Positions 22,745 through 33,885 of a stretch of DNA of 64,000 bases are shown here, piece after piece. The stretch's first letter is position 1; each line of letters begins with the position of its first letter. The notes under the pieces are model-generated. The model searched no databases, was not told the origin of the DNA, and was given only the letters and a program-made list of their open reading frames with translations. This DNA is from Aegilops tauschii subsp. strangulata (taxonomy: Eukaryota; Streptophyta; Magnoliopsida; Poales; Poaceae). The DNA lies in contig NC_053037.3 of assembly GCF_002575655.3 (NCBI RefSeq), forward strand, positions 506,734,544-506,798,543. Reading direction: 5' to 3'. A program made the translations under genes and the position numbers.

Positions 22745-23671
22745 TGATACGACCGGTTCTAAGTGTACCGACGACAATGACGACGCACAAGCTAATAGTC
22801 AGGATCAAGTTCTTGCTACGCCATTAGTAATCACAGTGGGCGATGTATATGTTTCAACCTGTCTATGGCAGAATACGAAGAGGTCCATGAGCTAGTTGAA
22901 ATTACATGCATGCATTTTGATGTGTTGAATGGCTTAGCTACAGATCAATCAAAGAAGATGGCTGCATGCATGCATGGTTAGCCTGGAAAAGATACGCTCG
23001 TTCGTGCATGTACAGGAGATTTGTTTTGTTGAGACTAATCCAAGAGTCCTATTCGGCTACTACTTCTCACGTTCAAGACCACCGGAGATACATGCGTACG
23101 TCAAAAGGATTCAGTGGTGGAGATTATTTTCCTTGAGAGATATAGGATGGGAGCCACCAGATAAATTATGTTCAATTATTTTTGATAATTATTTTGTAAT
23201 GATTACCCCTAAAAGAGGGCACGTGTCCATGTTTTGTTTTCTTAGTTGTTTAGAGTTGGAGACAGAGTTTTGTTTGGTCAACTTCTTCGGCAAGTTTGAG
23301 TCGGCTAGATATACTAGTATGAATATCCATAGTATGCTAGTTGTAAAATGAGGTTATATTTTATGAATAAACACGATGTGGTTTTAGGGTAAATACCCGT
23401 ATCGAGTTTTGGGGGAAGCTGTCTAAAAATCCCTAAGTTTTGGAGGAAGCTTTAGAAAACCTCTGTGTTGCGATTTCTACGAGGAAATTGTTTTGCGCGT
23501 GAGTACCATCATCGAGATTGGTTTTCTTGTGCAGAGCCGCAAGGTTCAAACCCTCTATTTCGTGTACATCGCGTGCACGGGCGAGAGGTTGCTGCTATTG
23601 GTGGTGGAGTGTCGTGAAAGATCGGACCGCAACAACAGATTGGATCTCGCCATCGAGGTTCGTCTACATCA
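22745..23671 (+). mobile_element. 5' LTR of the small element
   Basis: From TGATACGACCGGTTC to GTCTACATCA. It aligns along its whole length with 24317-25245, with scattered substitutions and a few small indels. Confidence 0.88.
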
Positions 23672-23673
23672 GG

Positions 23674-23685
23674 TGGTATCAGAGC
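23674..23685 (+). promoter_or_regulatory. Primer binding site, initiator-Met tRNA type
   Basis: TGGTATCAGAGC lies two bases after the LTR end, matching the 3' end of initiator methionyl tRNA in complement. Confidence 0.88.
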
Positions 23686-23826
23686 AATAGGTTGTTCATG
23701 ACACTACGGAAAAGATGGCGAGCGCATCGTCATTCAGAAAGCTAAGCTATGGATTTCAGTTGGAGGAGGAAGGCTGTTGGGCTGGGCTTTTTCACACCCG
23801 TGTGGTGGTGAGAGAGATCGTGTGCC

Positions 23827-24399
23827 ATGACGATCGATCACATGAGTTTGACCAACGTCACAAGCATCGAGATGGTGGAGAAGTTGGAGCTATCAATGAC
23901 ACCACATCCACAACCATACTCGTTCTGTTGGGGTTATGAAGAGCTCACTATGACGCAGCAGACCAAGGTACCGTTTTTGTTGGGAAAATATTTTTGTGAG
24001 GTTTTGTGCGACGTGATTTCGGCACCGATGATTTCGTGTCACTTATTGCTGGGCGAGCCATGGTACATAGAGCATGATGTTGTGTATGATTGTCTAACAC
24101 ACATATATACCGTCAAGAAGGGAAAGAAGTACGACCTCGTGCCCATGGGTGACGACCGTTTTATTGCTTGGAGAAAAGAACATCTTGAGAAGATAAATAA
24201 GCAGAAAGAAGTAGAAAATAAAAGGTCAAAACTGCTGAAATTGTCACGGAGAAACAAAATATTGTTCCAGAGATCGCCTCAAAACCGAGGACGGTTTTGT
24301 TTCAAGGGGAAGAGGATGATACGACCGGTTCTAAGTGTACCGACGACAACGACGACGCACAAGCTAATAGTCAGGATCAAGTTGTTGCTACGCCATTAG
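23827..24399 (+). pseudogene. Retropepsin C-terminal-like fragment
   Basis: A plus-strand ORF whose middle part carries the pattern CDVISAP..CHLLLGEPW followed by HDVVYDCLTHIY and KKYDLVPM. This is the end of a Gypsy aspartic protease domain, where C-x-VVPM-x-ACHLLLGRPW is the usual form. The catalytic D-S/T-G part is absent. Before it is a short leader-like region; after it come a Lys/Arg-rich stretch and the LTR. A second frame (through KPRTVLFQGEEDD) runs on into the right LTR to a stop at 24636-24638. This is what is left of gag-pol after a large deletion. Confidence 0.7.
24302..24316 (+). promoter_or_regulatory. Polypurine tract of the small element
   Basis: TCAAGGGGAAGAGGA directly precedes the right LTR, the usual site for plus-strand priming. 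Confidence 0.75.
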
Positions 24400-25245
24400 T
24401 AATCACAGTGGGCGATGTATATGTTTCAACCTGTCTACGGCAGAAATACGAAGAGGTCCATGAGCTAGTTAAAATTACGTGCATGCATGTTGATGTGTTG
24501 CATGGCTTAGCTACAGATCAATCAAAGAAGTTTTGGCTGCATGCATGCATGGTTAGCCAGGAAAAGATACACTCGTTCGTGCATGTACAGGAGATTTGTT
24601 TTGTTGAGACTAATCCAAGAGTCCTATTTGGCTACTAGTTCTCACGTTCAAGACCACCGGAGATACATGCGTACGTCAAAAGGATTCAATGGTGGAGATT
24701 ATTTTCCTTGAGAGATATAGGATGGGGGCCACCAGATAAATTATGTTCAATTATTTTTTATAATTATTTTGTAATGATTACCCCTAAAAGAGGGCACGTG
24801 TTCAGGCTTTGTTTTCTTAGTTGTTTAGAGTTGGAGATAGAGTTTTGTTTGGTCAACTTCTTCGGCAAGTTTGAGTCGGCTAGATATACTAGTATAAATA
24901 TCCATAGTATGCTGGTTGTAAAAGGAGGTTATATTTTATGAATAAACACGATGTGGTTTTAGGGTAAATACTCGTATCGAGTTTTGGGGGAAGCTGTTTA
25001 AAAATCCCTAAGTTTTGGAGGAAGCTTTAGAAAACCTCTGTGTTGCAATTTCTGGAAGGAAATTGTTTTGCGCGTGAGTACCGTCGTCGAGATTGGTTTT
25101 CTCGTGCAGAGCCGCAAGGTTCAAACCCTCTATTTCGTGTACATCGCGTGCACGGGCGAGAGGTTGCTGCTATTGGTGGTGGAGTCGTGAAACAACGTAC
25201 TGCAACAACAGATCGGATCTCGCCAGTGAGGTCCGGTCTACATCA
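24317..25245 (+). mobile_element. 3' LTR of the small element
   Basis: Starts TGATACGACCGGTTC and ends GGTCTACATCA; near-identical to 22745-23671. Confidence 0.88.
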
Positions 25246-26248
25246 CAATACAATGGTCTCTTGGAGATCTATTTGATGTAACTCATTTTGTGGTGTTTTT
25301 GTTGGGATCCGATGAACTTTGTGTTTATGATCGGATTGATATCCACAAATATTATTTGAGTTTCTTTGATCTCATATATGCATGATTATTTATAGCCTCG
25401 TATTTCTTCTTTGAATCTTTGGTTTAGTTAGGAGAGCTAGATCGGTTTTACTTGCCATGGGAAGAGGTGCTTTGTGATGGGTTCGATCTTGCGGTGTCCT
25501 CTCCCAGTGACAGAAGGGGCAGCGAGGCACGCATGTATCATTGCTATTAGGGATAACAAGATGGGGACTATTCCTACATGAATAGATCTTGTCTACATCA
25601 TGTAATCGTTCTTATTGCATTACTCCATTTCTCCATGAACTTAATAGACTAGATGCATGTTGGATAGCGGTCGGTGTGTCGAGTAATAGTAGTAGGTGCA
25701 GGCAGGAGTCGGTCTACTAATCTTGGACGTGATGCCTATATATTGATCATTGCCTTGGATATCGCCATAATTATTCGATCTTCTATCAATTGCTCAATAG
25801 TAATTTGTTTACCCACCGTATGCTATTTTCTCGAGAGAAGCCACTAGTGAAATCTACGGCCCCCGGGTCTATCTTTTATTATATTTCTTTCATGATCTAC
25901 CTTCCATCGCATTTTTTTCAGATCTATTATTCCAAAAAACCAAAAATACCTTGCTGTACTTTTCCATTATTTATTTTATTCCACGTTTTATCGAGATCTA
26001 TTTATCCAAACTCATACAAAATTATCTATCTTTTTACGAAGGAGGGATTGACAACCCCTCTTATGTGTTGGGTTGCGAGGATTTATTCTTTGTGTGCAGG
26101 TACCATTTACATAGTGTTGTTTGGTTCTCCTACTGGATTGATACCTTGGTTTCATAACTGAGGGGAAAACCTACCGTAGCTATACTGCATCATCCCTTCC
26201 TCTTTGGGGAAATACCGACGCAGTTCTAGCCACATCAAAAGGAAATTC

Positions 26249-26266
26249 TGGCGCTATTGCCGGGGA
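26249..26266 (+). promoter_or_regulatory. Primer binding site, Asp-tRNA type
   Basis: TGGCGCTATTGCCGGGGA, one mismatch from TGGCGCCGTTGCCGGGGA outside a central C/T difference; 11 bp inside the LTR end. Confidence 0.82.
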
Positions 26267-26487
26267 GACATCATCAACATCTATAAGGTTCCTAATCATA
26301 AATCTCATCTCCTTGCAATTTACATTATTTTCCATTTGCCTCTCGTTTTCATATCCCCCACTTCACAAATATTTGCCTTTTTTATTTGCCTTCTTTTTCG
26401 TTTGCGTTTTTGATCGTTTGCTATCTTTCCTTGTGTGCCACGTGTCTCCTATTTGCTTGCATCTTCGCTTGCTAAAAATCTATTGAT

Positions 26488-27182
26488 ATGAATACTCATC
26501 CACTTGCTAATCTTTTTAAAAGATCCAATTATGATGAACCAATTGCCAGTGAATTGAGTTCCCTAGATTATCTTTATGAAGTTTTTCTTGAAATTCGTGA
26601 ATCCGAAAATTATGATGAAGTGTTAAACGATTTTTTTACGAAGTGATTCATGATAGCACCTTAAATGAAAATATTGATTGCCATGGTTTTACTATAAATT
26701 ATATTAATGTCAATTGCGCTAATGATATGCAAGACCGCAAGCTTGGGGATGCTAATTTTGATATGTCCACTACTTATTGCAATGATCATGATTGGGGTGA
26801 TTCTTCTTACGATCTTGAACATTTATTTAAGCCTTGTGATTAATATGAAATTGATAATAATGCTTGCATTATTATCAAAAGTGGGTTTGGAAGAGTGTCA
26901 ACTCTAGGAAAAAAGAATCCCACGTATTTGGGGAATGTTCAATTTTATGAATATTTTGATGAAAGTGGGTTTGGAGAGGTCATGACTTTAGTTGATGTTA
27001 ATCCCACTATCTTGGAAGATCATAAAACTTTTATGCATGCGCATCGTGAAGAGGAAATTTTACATGATAGCTATATAATTGAATTTGATTATGATCCTAC
27101 ATATAATTATTATGAGAGAGCAAAATGTGGTTGTAGAAATTTTCATGTTATTAAATATCCTCTCGTTTTGTTGAGATTGTGA
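26488..27182 (+). pseudogene. Unknown acidic ORF of a Sabrina-like Gypsy element, broken
   Basis: An ATG at 26488 opens a 52-codon frame (MNTHPLANLFKRSNYDE...). After a shift near 26640, coding sense continues to 27182 with one in-frame stop at 26841-26843. The reconstructed product would be about 230 residues, rich in Asp, Glu, Asn and Tyr. A motif of the type KSGFGRVSTLGKK is near the middle, and a similar SGFGE appears later. It has no capsid, zinc knuckle, protease or RT signature. It occupies the place where gag would be. I do not recognise the function. Confidence 0.55.
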
Positions 27183-28274
27183 ATGTTTTTTTCCTCTCCT
27201 TTCAATATGCTAGATATTTCGTGTCTTGACAATTTGTTTTCCTATAAAATTCCTATACATAGGATGTATCTTAGACTTAAATGTGTTTGTCACATGTTTC
27301 ATGATGCTCTCTTTGTGTTTCGATTATTATCTTTCATGTGAGCATCGTTGAAATCTTATGCCTAGCTAAGGGCGTGAAACGATAGCGCTTGTTGGGAGGC
27401 AACCCAATGAATAAACATTATTTTTGCCTTTTTCTCTCCGTTCTTGAGTGTTTACAAAATTATGCTACTGTTATGATTGTGTATTTATGTTTTAATTAAG
27501 TTTTGTGCCAAGTAAAGCCTTTGGGATTATGTTTGGTGATTGTTGATTTGATCTTGTTGGAAAACAGAAACTTTTGCGTCCAGTAAAACAATTTTCAAAA
27601 ATCACAGAAGTGACGAAAGTTTTTGAATTTCTTACACAAGACTGATATACAAATTGTCTGCATCGTCCTAAGTTTCCAGAATTTTTGGAGTTACATAAGT
27701 ATGGTTTGAGTCCATATTACTACAAACTGTTCTGTTTTTGACAGATTTTGTTTTCGTTGCATTGTGTGCTTATTTTGATGAATCTATGGATTGTATTGAA
27801 GGGTATAAGCCATAGTAAAGTTGGAATACAGTAGGTATAATGCAATAATAAAATATGGATGTGTTTGCAACAGTACTTATAGTAGTGATTTGCTTTATTA
27901 TACTAACAGATCTCACGAAAGTTTCGTTAAGTTTTGTGTGATTGATGTTTTGAAGTTTTGGGTGAGATCACGATGGATGAAGGAATGAGTGTCAAGATCC
28001 TAAGCTTGGGGATGCCCATGGCACCCCAAGTTAATATTCAAGGATAACCAAGCAACTAAGCTTGGGGATGCCCCGGAAGGCATCCCCTCTTTCTTCTAAC
28101 GACCATTGGTATTTTACTTGGAGCTATATTTTTATTCGTCACATATTATGAGTTTTGCTTGGAGCGTCTTGTATTATATGAGTCTTTACTTGTTTGGCTT
28201 TTTAGTTTGTCACAAGTATCCTTGCTGGACACACCTATTTGAGAGAGCCAAAATTTTGTTATGATTTGTTAGAA
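27183..28274 (+). other. Gypsy internal non-coding region
   Basis: No coding frame. It contains the phrase GCGCTTGTTGGGAGGCAACC (about 27388) and three copies of CTTGGGGATGCC-like text (28005, 28061 and nearby), which recur in this family. Nothing else seen. Confidence 0.6.
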
Positions 28275-28510
28275 TTGCTCTTTATGCTTCACTTAAATTT
28301 TTTGAGCTATGGAATTGCTCTAGTGCTTCACTTATATCTTTTTGAGCACGGTGTGCTTTAGTATTTTTTAAGAATTACTCTCATGCTTCACTTAGATTTA
28401 TTTGAGAGTTAGTAAATTTTTGAAGAAATTCTCTCATGCTTCAATTATACTATTTTGAGAGAAGAAAATTTTTATGCTCATGTTCTTCACTTAAATTTGT
28501 TTGAGCTTAT
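28275..28510 (+). repeat. Short degenerate tandem repeats in the Gypsy internal region
   Basis: About five units of 45-60 bp, each with TGCTTCACTTA followed by an A/T run and TTTGAG. They are strongly diverged from one another. Confidence 0.65.
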
Positions 28511-28643
28511 CAAAAGCAACACATGAAATTAGTCCCAAACTGATAGATATTAAAGATGGATATAATAAAAACTTTCATGACGATCATTGGACAAAATAAA
28601 CTTGATTCTTTGTAATAGTTTTGAGATATGATGATAGTAATAT

Positions 28644-31600
28644 ATGCAGCAGCCCAGCAGACAGGCCAAGCCCGTTGGCCACTGCCAGTCATCCCCAACC
28701 TCCCGCCAGGAGGACTCGGGCGCGTGCTTGCTGCGCGCTGGCCACACGCCGTGCCACCTCCTGCTTCCGCCGCTTCCCCGACGCGGCTGTGAGCGCCACA
28801 CACTCCTCTCGACCCCCTCCCACTCTCTCCCGCGCTCATCCCCTCCCCTGGACCTCTCTCTCTCTCACCCAGCCGAACGGGTTCGTCCCTGCCGCTCACC
28901 ACCACCACGGCCACCGCCGTCCCGACGACACCCCAAGCAGTCTATGAGCTCCGCCCCGATGCCCTCTTCCTCCTCACCGATCCTCACAACGCCGGAAGCC
29001 CCTGGACGCCCCAGCACCGCCGTTTCCCTTGTCGGCCACCAGAGATCGCCGGCGACCGCACGCCGTCACCAGCCCCTCCTCGAGCCCGCTGAGCTGCTCG
29101 ACGTGACCACCGTGAGCTCCTCTCCCCGAAACCCCCCTCCTTTTTCCCGAACGTCACCGTAGTCGTCGTTTTCGTCGGGCCTGAGAGCTCCCCGCCGCCG
29201 GCCTTGTCGCCACCGTGGCTACGGCCATGCAAGCTCGCATCCGAGCTCACCGCTGCACTGACCGCACTTCCGTGAGTCAAACACGACCAACCACGGCTCC
29301 TCCCTTGCTCGGCATCGAAAACCATTGCCGGCCGAACTCCGGCCACCGCACTTCCCTTCGCCGTCGTTGTTCTGGTCCTCTCCGGCGCGAGATGATGGCT
29401 CCGTTGGATGCGGACGAGGACCAACATCTCACCAAGCCAAACCGTCGCTCGTTTGGTCACCGCAGGGCGAAACCCGACGCTCTCCGCCGTCTCTGGCTCC
29501 GCCGGCGACGAGCCGTGGGTCAACTCCGGCGAGTTGACCCAGGTTTGACCACGGCTGGACCCCACCCCGAGTCTATGACATGTGGGGCCAGCCTCTGACT
29601 TAATCTAGTTTAGGAATTTTGTTAGCGTTGACTATCCCTGTTAATCTAATGAGTCACTGACATGTGGGCCCAGGCCCTAATTAAGTTAGGTTAGTATTTA
29701 TCTTAACACTAACTAACAGAGTTAGTTAGTTGTTTCACTGTCCTGTGGGTCCCACCGGTCAGGGTTGACCTGGCCGACCCAGTTGACCCGCTGACATCAC
29801 CCTGGCGCAATGCTAACGCAATAAGTCATTTTCTGGATTAAAAATAATCCAGGAAATTCCAGAAAATGACTTAAACTTCAAAAATCCATAGAAAATAATC
29901 TATAACTCCAATGGAAATAATTTATATGTGAAAAATAATCAGAAAAATCCAGAGAATCTGTTTATGGCATTTGCATGCATGTTAGAGCAACTTATGTCCT
30001 CTGTTTAGGACAATTGACTTAAATGGCATTTAAGAAAGCACATATGGAGTTTGAATTTGAACCTAGTGTTCAAACCAATTCCATTTAACTTGTTGCTAGT
30101 TGCATTAGGCCAATCAACAGCATATTGCCATGTCACATTCATGCATCATATTGTTGCATGGCATTGATTGTGTTTCGTCTTTGTTTGTCGGTGGTTGTAA
30201 CCTCTCGATAGACGTGTTTCGACAATGAGTTCGATGACACCGATGAAGAACTATATTATCTTCAGAAGTGCCAGGCAAGCAAAACCCCCTTGTTCATTCC
30301 GATACAATCCCACTCTCTCGCTCCTGCTCTCTTTTACTGCATTAGGACAACAACGATTCAACTGTTACATGATGCGGTAGTTGAACCCCTTTCCTCTGCA
30401 TGACCTGTCATTGCCACAGTAAATAGATGAAACCCACTAGCATGAGTAGGGATTGTTTGAGCCCTGATGTGCCTACTCATTCATGCTTGTTGTCGTGCCT
30501 GCTACTGCTTAGAGTTGAGTCAGGTCTGATTCATCGGAAATGAATTGGAATATGGTGAACATGTCCTACTGTTGAGAGCTAAGTGTGTGAACACGATTTG
30601 GTAAAGGTAGCGGTGAGAGGCCATGTAGGAGTACATGGTGGGTTGTCTCATTGCAGCCGTCCTCAGGAACTGAGTTCTGTGTTTGTGATCCATGAACAGT
30701 TACTACCACACATTGGAATGCTTAAGTGCCCCTCTCGACTAATTAACCGCCTTGATCTCTGTCCAGGAGTTGCAACTAGTTTCTCGTGTTTGTAGGACAT
30801 GTGTTGGGGCCGTGCGTAGCGCTGACCCGAGGGGTGGGCTATGATGCGGTAGAGACGCGAGGCACGGTGTACCGAGACGCCCGTTTGGTGCCTCGGGAAC
30901 CCTGCTCTCATTGTTTGGGGCCGTGAGCGACACCCCGGCCGGATCTCCTTGCGGATGGAACCCGAATAGGCGATAAACCTGGACTAGAGACTTGTGTGGT
31001 TAGTCAGGTCGTGGCCGGCTCCCTCGCCAGGCTTCCTCTTGAAGGTTGCCGAGATACACGACGTGTACATGGTGGTAAGTGGCGAGAGCGTGTGTGAAGA
31101 AGTACACCCCTGCAGGGTTAACATCATCTATTCGAATAGCCACGTCCGTGGTAAAGGACTTCTGGGTTGCCTGTACAGTTCATAGACAAGTGAAAGTGGT
31201 TACTCTAAAATGCGCAAGATAAGTGTGAGTTCTATAGATGGCGTTCTCGTAGGGAGATGGGAGCGGATCCATAGTGGTGTATTGTTATGGTGAATATGTG
31301 GAATCGTGTGCACCACCTCAAAAGAGTTACTTGCAGTCGTAGTTCAGATTAGCCACCGAGTCAAAGCTGTCTTGCTAAAGTTAACTCCACCACCCCCTTT
31401 GTTGCTACTGATGCATATGTAGCTAGTTCTGATGTAAGTCTTGCTGGGTACGTTTGTACTCACGTTTGCTTAATTTATGTTTTTGCAGAGAGGCTTCGGT
31501 CTCGCTAGTAGTTCCGCGTGGAATTCGACGTTTAGCTTGTTACCTCAGCTACGATCTTGTACCCTTCGGAGGGTCTTGTAGATAGTCAGGCTTCTCAGCC

Positions 31601-32365
31601 TTTTTCATTTGTAGTTGTCTGTACTCAGACATGTTTATGCTTCCGCTTGTTGCTTGTATGCTATGTATGTTGGGTCATCAGACCCATGTTTGTAATATCT
31701 GGCTCTTCGGAGCCTAATGAATAAATACTTGAGTTGTAGAGTTTTGTTGTGATGCCATGTTGTATTTACACATATTGGCCATATTGTGTGTATGATTGAA
31801 ATGCTTGGTATGTGTGGGATCCGACAACCTAGTTGTTTATCCTTGGTAGCCTCTCTTATGGGGCAATGTAGTCTAGTGCTTCCACTGAGCCATGGTAGTC
31901 TGCTACAGCCCGGTTTACCAGAGTCCTGCTAGCCCAGTTACTACTGCTCCGGAACACTTAGACTGGCCGGCATGTGATCCACTTCGTTCATGTGTCTGTC
32001 CCTTCGGGGAAATGTCACGCGGTGACTTCCGGAGTCCTGCTAGCCTGCTACAGCCCGGGTTCCCAGAGTCCTATTAGCCCAGTTGCTACAGCCCAGATTC
32101 ACACGCTGATGACCGACAGGTTCGATGTTGGTTCATGTATGCCTGCCCCCGTAAGTTAGCGCCACTTTGGGTTCACGACTAGTCATGTTGGCCCGGGTTC
32201 TCTGTCATATGGATGCTAGCGACACTATCATATACGTGAGCCAAAAGGCGCAAAGGGTCCCGGGCCAGGTAAGGTGTCACCCATGGGAATACCGTGCGTG
32301 AGGCCGCAAAGTGATATGATGTGTTACATGCTAGATCGGTGTGACTTAGAATCGGGGTCCTGACA
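28644..32365 (+). mobile_element. Long Gypsy LTR-type block, left end truncated
   Basis: It abuts Gypsy internal sequence on the left and ends GAATCGGGGTCCTGACA on the right, the style of a long chromovirus-type LTR end in Triticeae. The order of sequence types fits an LTR: GC- and CT-rich beginning, TGTGGGTCCC/TTGACC repeats (29570-29790), AT-rich middle, polyadenylation-like AATAAA at 31721, then repeats of GAGTCCTGCTAGCC near 31920-32080. No ORF is credible. No primer site or partner LTR is present, so it is a solo or truncated LTR. Confidence 0.6.
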
Positions 32366-32687
32366 CTGGAACCATGAACGCACTGGCCGTCTTTCGGTCA
32401 AGTAAGCATACACGATGTTGGTTGCTATGCGACAGAGGAGAGAAGCATGGCTGGAGAGTTCTCTTGGTTCGTCAACTACATCACAAGAGGATGGTTGATG
32501 GAAGAGTATGTGGAAAACACAAGTCCCGTCGACATTACGAATGTTCTTGTGGTGGCTCGTGAAACGCTCTATACCTACTGAAGATGTTCGAGCCCATCGA
32601 CACATGACTGACAAATGGGTACTGTGGTTTGTGTGAATTGCCTGACTCATGGAGGCACTCCCTTGCGAGTTGTACCACATCCAGATG
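32366..32687 (+). pseudogene. LINE zf-RVT region, left part
   Basis: From about 32510 the plus-strand frame reads WKTQVPSTLRMFLWWLVKR, then SIPTEDVRAHRHM. After a one-base shift it reads GLCELPDSWRHSL..CTTSRC. This is the zinc-binding region that follows RT in plant LINEs and related pseudogenes. The frame is interrupted exactly at 32687 by the CACTA element and continues at 38688 with IWALVDDDLAHK. No RT catalytic core is seen upstream; 32366-32510 is not recognisable. Confidence 0.75.
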
Positions 32688-32725
32688 CACTACAAAAAAA
32701 TACACTTCCGTGATGATACGTGTTT
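32688..32725 (+). repeat. CACTA left terminal inverted repeat
   Basis: CACTACAAAAAAATACAC followed by TTCCGTGATGA. It is imperfectly complementary to the right end at 38650-38684. TCCGTGA/TCACGGA also recur just inside. Confidence 0.85.
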
Positions 32726-33289
32726 GTCACAGTAGGTTGCGTTTTTTGTCATGCATGTACATCCATCACGATTTTATGACAGAATCAAGATAGCCATACC
32801 TGTGCTGTCGTAGAAGTGTTCCATGACATTACCAAAATTACCATCACGGAAGTGTCCACTTCCATGACGATAAATCGCGCGTCACAGAAGTGCTTTCGTC
32901 AAGGGTGACCGACACGTGGCATCCACCGTAACGGAACGCCGTTAAGCTATCAGGTCTCGTTTTGGATCCGATAACCCATTAACAGCCCGGACCAATGGGG
33001 ATTTTCCACGTGTAAAATCATCATTGGCCGGAGGAAACACGTGTTGCCTCACCGTTGGGACAGATGTCATCCACTCATTGGACAGGAGGCGCCTATCATA
33101 GGTCGACACGTGGCACGGCCCAACAGTGGCCCATTCCGGTGAAAAAGGTCGGCCCAGTAAAAATTAGCAGGCCGGCCCATATAAGGCCTACTTGTGTTAG
33201 GTCCATTTAAGCCCACGGCCCATACGAGATGTGCCAATTCGGCCCGTCAGCGGCTCGTTAAAGACTTGACACCATTGCAGCCCATTGTC

Positions 33290-33500
33290 AGTTCGAGCCC
33301 GTTAACAGCCCTCTATATATTTGGGCTCAATATCGATCCGATGAGATTTCGGCCTGTTAACGGCCCATTCAGTGGATGGGCCAATTTTCACGATGTACAT
33401 CTTTCGGCCTTTTAGCGGCCCATTTAAATGTTGGGCTAATTTCCGGCCCGGTGTGTCTTTCACTGAAATTTTCACGATGTACATTCTTTCAGCCTGTTGA
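33290..33500 (+). repeat. Direct repeats with GGCCCATT and ACGATGTACAT
   Basis: Two to three degenerate copies of a unit of about 65 bp. Shared phrases are CGGCC(T)TTTAGCGGCCCATT, TTTTCACGATGTACAT and ATGGGCCAATTT. Confidence 0.6.
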
Positions 33501-33885
33501 CCCACGCGTGTAGGCTTTAATTGTTGCGGGCCTTTTAAATCCGTGGAATCATTATTGACAAGGAGGGAGATGATTCGAGTGCACTCGTTTGACCGTCATG
33601 CCGGCGTGCGACCCAGCACGGACGGGACGGGACGGGACGGCACAGTCATAATTTCTGTTTCTCTAGTTTTCCACGGCAAGCTGGCGTGCTAAGCCATGCC
33701 TGCTTATGCATTGAATTTCGATGACCGTCGCGCTACCTTCCGCCTATAAGTATTGTTTCCCGGCCTTCTCCGGTGGCACCGTGACTCAACTCGCCCTATC
33801 CTCATAAGCCCCCACCGGCCCGACGTCGCTCGTCACTTATCCTCGCTCTCGCCACGTCCGCCATGCCCCCGCCCGTCCGTGATAG

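Larger units (their letters stand above)
22745..25245 (+). mobile_element. Small LTR retrotransposon with protease remnant only
   Basis: Two direct LTRs of 927 and 929 bp, nearly identical, flank an internal region of only about 645 bp. The internal region has a Met-tRNA type primer site at its left end, a retropepsin-like fragment, and a purine-rich tract touching the right LTR. Gag, RT, RNase H and integrase are missing, so it depended on another element for mobility. The flanking 5-mers (ATTCT left, CAATA right) are not duplicated. It is inserted in the Gypsy LTR described above. Confidence 0.85.
22167..26237 (+). mobile_element. Gypsy 5' LTR, split by a nested element
   Basis: The LTR starts TGATACGTCTCCAACG and ends near CTAGCCACATCA. 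It is interrupted at 22744/25246. Without the insert it is about 1.57 kb. A TATA-like box is at 22532-22538 (TATAAAT). The two halves join naturally: GATGGCTTCCTCTCTC on the left, ACAATGGTCTCTTGGAG on the right. Confidence 0.82.
22167..28643 (+). mobile_element. Gypsy retrotransposon (Sabrina-like), 5' LTR and internal region
   Basis: A 5' LTR with another element nested in it (22167-26237), then an Asp-tRNA type primer site and an internal region without recognisable gag or pol. It stops at about 28643 against an unrelated LTR-like block, so the 3' part and 3' LTR are missing. Recurrent AAGCTTGGGGATGCC phrases and GCGCTTGTTGGGAGGCAACC in the internal region fit the non-autonomous Sabrina/Derami group; that assignment is from memory. 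Confidence 0.8.

Noticed and set aside
22974..23351. 125-codon ORF in the LTR of the small element
   Set aside because: The equivalent position in the second LTR is broken by a stop after FGY; no family recognised.
28510..29600. ORFs of 108-193 codons on both strands in a CT/GC-rich region
   Set aside because: Low-complexity Pro/Ser/Arg/Thr text in the beginning of a long LTR; no gene structure.
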